NCBI GenBank assembly: GCA_019243895.1
Contig: JAFATP010000093.1
Coordinates: 1 to 6,453 of the forward strand
Reading direction: 5' to 3'
Length of the DNA stretch: 6,453 nucleotides
From: Alphaproteobacteria bacterium
GTDB lineage: Bacteria > Pseudomonadota > Alphaproteobacteria > Rickettsiales > SXRF01
Shown: one piece after another, positions 4,165 to 6,453 of the stretch
Layout of the letters: every line of letters begins with the position of its first letter
Position numbering within the stretch: the first letter of the stretch is position 1
Position numbers and translations under genes: made by a program
The notes under the pieces: generated by a model
What the model saw: the letters and a program-made list of their open reading frames with translations, nothing else
Told to the model about the DNA's origin: nothing
Databases searched by the model: none

Positions 4165-5545
4165 CATTTGCATTCTCGGCGGCGGGCCGGGAGGATATGT
4201 GACCGCCATACGCGCCGCGCAGCTGGGCATGAAGGTGGCGCTGGTGGAGCGGGATCAGATGGGCGGCATCTGCCTTAACTGGGGGTGCATTCCCACCAAG
4301 GCGCTGCTGCGCACTTCCGAACTCTATCACCTGATGCAGCGCGCCGAAGAATTTGGATTGAAATGCAACGGTATATCCTTCGATATTCAGAAAGTGGTTG
4401 AACGTTCGCGCGCCGTCGCCTCCCAGCTTTCCAAAGGGGTGACCATGCTGATGAAGAAGCATAAGGTGACGGTATTTTCCGGGCATGGCAAGCTGGCGGG
4501 AAAAGGCAAGGTGAGCGTAGAGAAAGACGGTAAGGCTATCGATACCATTACCGCCAAGCATATTGTGCTGGCCACCGGCGCGCGCGCGCGGGCGCTGCCC
4601 GGACTGGAGCCGGACGGCGCGCTGGTGTGGAGCTATAAGGAAGCCATGGTCCCGCCCGCCATGCCCAAATCGCTGCTGGTGATCGGCTCGGGCGCCATCG
4701 GCATCGAGTTCGCGAGTTTTTACCGCGCGCTCGGCGCGGAAGTGACAGTGGTGGAGGTGCTGGAGCGTATTCTGCCGGTGGAGGATGAGGAGATTTCCAA
4801 GTTCGCGCATAAGGCGTTTGAAAAACAGGGCATGAAAATTCTCACGCAGACAACGGTGAAATCGCTCAAGAAAGGGAAGAACAATGTTACCGCCAGCATT
4901 GAGCAGAACGGCAAAGTGAGTGAACTGACTGTTGACCGGGTGATCGTTGCCGTGGGCATTGTCGGCAATGTGGAGAATATCGGCCTGGAAAATACCAAAG
5001 TGAGAGTGGAAAAAACGCATATCGTGATCAACCAATGGTGCGAAACCGGCGAACCGGGCGTGTATGCCATCGGCGATGTGGCGGGACCGCCGTGGCTGGC
5101 GCATAAGGCCAGTCATGAAGGGATTATCTGCGTGGAGAAAATCGCCGGCGTCAAAAGCGTGCACCCCATGAAGACCCAGAATATTCCCGGTTGCACTTAT
5201 TCCCATCCGCAAGTGGCCAGCGTGGGGCTTACCGAAAAGGCGGCGAAGGAAAAGGGCCGCGAGGTGAGGGTGGGGCGCTTCTCTTTCATCGGCAACGGCA
5301 AGGCGATTGCGCTCGGCGAGCCGGAAGGGTTGGTGAAAGTGCTGTTCGACGCCAAAACAGGAGAGCTTCTGGGCGCGCACATGGCAGGTACGGAAGTGAC
5401 CGAGCTGATTCAGGGATATGCCATCGCCAAAACGGGGGAACTCACCGAGGGCGAGCTGATGGAAACCATCTTCCCCCATCCGACGCTTTCCGAAATGATG
5501 CATGAGGCGGTGCTTGATGCGTATGGAAGAATATTGCATCTGTAA
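4148..5545 (+). CDS. lpd: Dihydrolipoamide dehydrogenase, E3 component
   Basis: This 465-residue FAD enzyme re-oxidises dihydrolipoamide on E2 and passes electrons to NAD+. It acts as a cytoplasmic homodimer bound to the E2 peripheral domain. The FAD-binding GGGPGG is at 11-16. The redox-active disulfide is Cys42/Cys47 in GGICLNWGCIPTK. The NAD-binding GSGAIG is at 180-185, followed by the second FAD motif GVYAIGDVAG (304-313). The C-terminal interface domain has the catalytic His444/Glu449 pair in HPTLSE. Length and all key residues are normal. The start at 4148 is supported by a Shine-Dalgarno four bases upstream and gives the usual short lead into DICILGGGPGG. Its place directly after pdhC (apart from the toxin-antitoxin remains) marks it as the PDH E3, though in many bacteria E3 is shared with other 2-oxoacid complexes. 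Confidence 0.97.
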   Translation: MEQNFDICILGGGPGGYVTAIRAAQLGMKVALVERDQMGGICLNWGCIPTKALLRTSELYHLMQRAEEFGLKCNGISFDIQKVVERSRAVASQLSKGVTMLMKKHKVTVFSGHGKLAGKGKVSVEKDGKAIDTITAKHIVLATGARARALPGLEPDGALVWSYKEAMVPPAMPKSLLVIGSGAIGIEFASFYRALGAEVTVVEVLERILPVEDEEISKFAHKAFEKQGMKILTQTTVKSLKKGKNNVTASIEQNGKVSELTVDRVIVAVGIVGNVENIGLENTKVRVEKTHIVINQWCETGEPGVYAIGDVAGPPWLAHKASHEGIICVEKIAGVKSVHPMKTQNIPGCTYSHPQVASVGLTEKAAKEKGREVRVGRFSFIGNGKAIALGEPEGLVKVLFDAKTGELLGAHMAGTEVTELIQGYAIAKTGELTEGELMETIFPHPTLSEMMHEAVLDAYGRILHL

Positions 5546-5573
5546 TTAGGGCTCTTTATGCTGCGGGCGCATT

Positions 5574-5581
5574 GGGGGGGG
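5574..5581 (+). repeat. Homopolymer of eight G ahead of the prepilin-like gene
   Basis: An 8-G run lies between an ATG at 5558, which has AGGG six bases upstream, and the ATG at 5589 used for the downstream gene. With eight Gs the two ATGs are in different frames; with seven they would be in the same frame. Confidence 0.85.
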
Positions 5582-5588
5582 CACAGGG

Positions 5589-6453
5589 ATGATCCGGGGC
5601 AGCCGCGCATTCACGCTGATCGAACTCGCGATCGTGCTGGTGATCATCTCGCTGGTGACGGCGGGTGGCGTGAACTTCCTGGTGTCGATGCTGGAGCGCC
5701 AGCACATCGACGAGAGCAATGCCAGGCTGGATTACATCCAGCAGATGCTGCAGAATTATCTTAATTCGCATGATGCGCTGCCCTGCCCCTCGGATCCCAA
5801 GCTTCCCTCTACCGACCCCAATTTCGGTGTGGCCAATTGCGCGGCGGCGGGATTGGCGACGGACGGCGTCAACACGGCGGAGGGGCTGCTGCCGTACAAA
5901 ACCATGAAGATCGATCCCGAGTTTGCTGAAAGCCCGTGGAAGAACGGGTATCTGTTTTACGCGGTGGACAAGCGCATGACGGTGCCGGGAGTGGCCAAGC
6001 AATACGCCTCCGGCAGCACCATACCCGGCAGCATCACAGTGCGGGATGATAAAAATAATCCGCGCACGATGCAGGCGCTATATGCGCTGGTAAACTTGGG
6101 CCCGGAAGGTCATGGAGCCTATACCGGCAACGGAACGACACGGCGTCAGGGCTCAGCCATCAGTAGCGACGAGTTGCTTAACTGTCACTGTGACTCGAAT
6201 GCGTCGCCCACGCCTTATATACCTGTGTATGTGCAGAAGCAATGGACCAAGCTATTCCACGATCTGGTGCGCTATGCCGTTTGGGCGGACATGAAGAACG
6301 ACACGAAAGGCAGCGGCACCAGTACTTCCACCAGTACCTCAACCGGCACCAGCACCGGCACGTCCACAGGCACCAGCACCGGTACCTCCACCGGCACTTC
6401 CACCGGCACCAGTAGCGGCACCAGCAGCGGGACCTCGGGAGCCAGCACGTCCG
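5589..6453 (+). CDS. Prepilin-type N-terminal methylation-signal protein with Thr/Ser/Gly repeat tail (3' truncated by window)
   Basis: The open frame runs off the window edge after 288 codons. The N-terminus MIRGSRAFTLIELAIVLVII is a type III (type IV pilin) signal: a short basic leader, then Phe-Thr-Leu-Ile-Glu with Glu at mature position 5, and a hydrophobic helix to about residue 29. This predicts processing by a prepilin peptidase and assembly or anchoring in the inner membrane. The residue before the cleavage site is Ala7 rather than the usual Gly. A globular part (about 30-238) follows, with the ALPCPSD motif (Cys66) seen in pseudopilin-like proteins and further Cys84, Cys199 and Cys201. 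From residue 241 the chain becomes a TSTG repeat. The role is not identifiable beyond pilin/pseudopilin-like. The start is uncertain: ATG 5589 has no well-spaced Shine-Dalgarno apart from the G-run. It lies 43 bases after lpd and is probably unrelated to PDH. Confidence 0.8.
   Translation, partial: MIRGSRAFTLIELAIVLVIISLVTAGGVNFLVSMLERQHIDESNARLDYIQQMLQNYLNSHDALPCPSDPKLPSTDPNFGVANCAAAGLATDGVNTAEGLLPYKTMKIDPEFAESPWKNGYLFYAVDKRMTVPGVAKQYASGSTIPGSITVRDDKNNPRTMQALYALVNLGPEGHGAYTGNGTTRRQGSAISSDELLNCHCDSNASPTPYIPVYVQKQWTKLFHDLVRYAVWADMKNDTKGSGTSTSTSTSTGTSTGTSTGTSTGTSTGTSTGTSSGTSSGTSGASTS
6309..6453 (+). repeat. Degenerate 12-nt coding repeat (TSTG tetrapeptides)
   Basis: Codons 241-288 of the prepilin-like gene contain only Thr, Ser and Gly apart from one Ala. 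The dominant tetrapeptide is TSTG, a 12-nt period. Synonymous codons vary between copies (ACC/ACG/ACA/ACT, AGC/TCC/AGT, GGC/GGT), so the repeat is kept mainly at the protein level. The repeat continues past the window edge. Confidence 0.85.

Noticed and set aside
3392..5539. A 715-codon open frame on the minus strand opposite pdhC, the antitoxin gene and lpd
   Set aside because: It is antisense to three well-supported genes, is His/Arg-rich in the way GC-skewed codon shadows are, has no recognisable domain, and spans intergenic junctions. It is a codon-usage shadow.
6309..6453. CRISPR-like or intergenic tandem array
   Set aside because: The 12-nt period has no spacers and lies in an open coding frame encoding Thr/Ser/Gly.

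Overview
The window is a piece of an alphaproteobacterial-type chromosome carrying most of a pyruvate dehydrogenase (PDH) operon, all on the + strand. The order is pdhA (3' end only), pdhB, pdhC, lpd. E1 is the two-subunit alpha/beta type, and E2 has a single lipoyl domain. This layout and the protein sequences fit Alphaproteobacteria, perhaps an uncultivated or Rickettsiales/Rhodospirillales-like lineage. The exact lineage cannot be fixed from the sequence. The core genes are moderately GC-rich; the inserted genes look more AT-rich by eye.

The PDH genes form a complete set for pyruvate + CoA + NAD+ -> acetyl-CoA + CO2 + NADH: E1 alpha (1-342, partial), E1 beta (831-1814), E2 (2369-3700) and E3 (4148-5545). 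No clear terminator or promoter was seen between them, so co-transcription is likely. The operon is unusual in how many foreign pieces sit in its joints. Between pdhA and pdhB is a four-helix-bundle (23S rRNA intervening-sequence type) gene. It is bracketed by 32-33 nt imperfect inverted repeats made of GGTTACA-like heptamers, and the cassette fills almost the whole intergenic space. Between pdhB and pdhC lies a small RDD-family membrane protein gene, followed by a REP-like palindromic element. Between pdhC and lpd lies an MntA-type nucleotidyltransferase antitoxin gene, followed by the remains of its HepT toxin partner. The toxin has lost its N-terminal half and is out of frame with the retained start codon.

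The pdhC gene itself carries two further oddities. In the linker after the lipoyl domain, two 30-nt arrays of GGATTCA-like heptamers face each other in inverted orientation and are translated in frame. In the catalytic domain there is an in-frame segment of about 23 residues that looks like an insertion.

Downstream of lpd, from 5589 to the window edge, is the start of a prepilin-like protein with an N-terminal type IV pilin signal and a long Thr/Ser/Gly repeat tail. An 8-G homopolymer just before it makes its start codon uncertain.

The most interesting signal is the repeated architecture of inverted heptamer arrays, once around the four-helix-bundle gene and once in frame inside pdhC. This suggests, by inference only, a family of small mobile or palindromic elements active in this genome.
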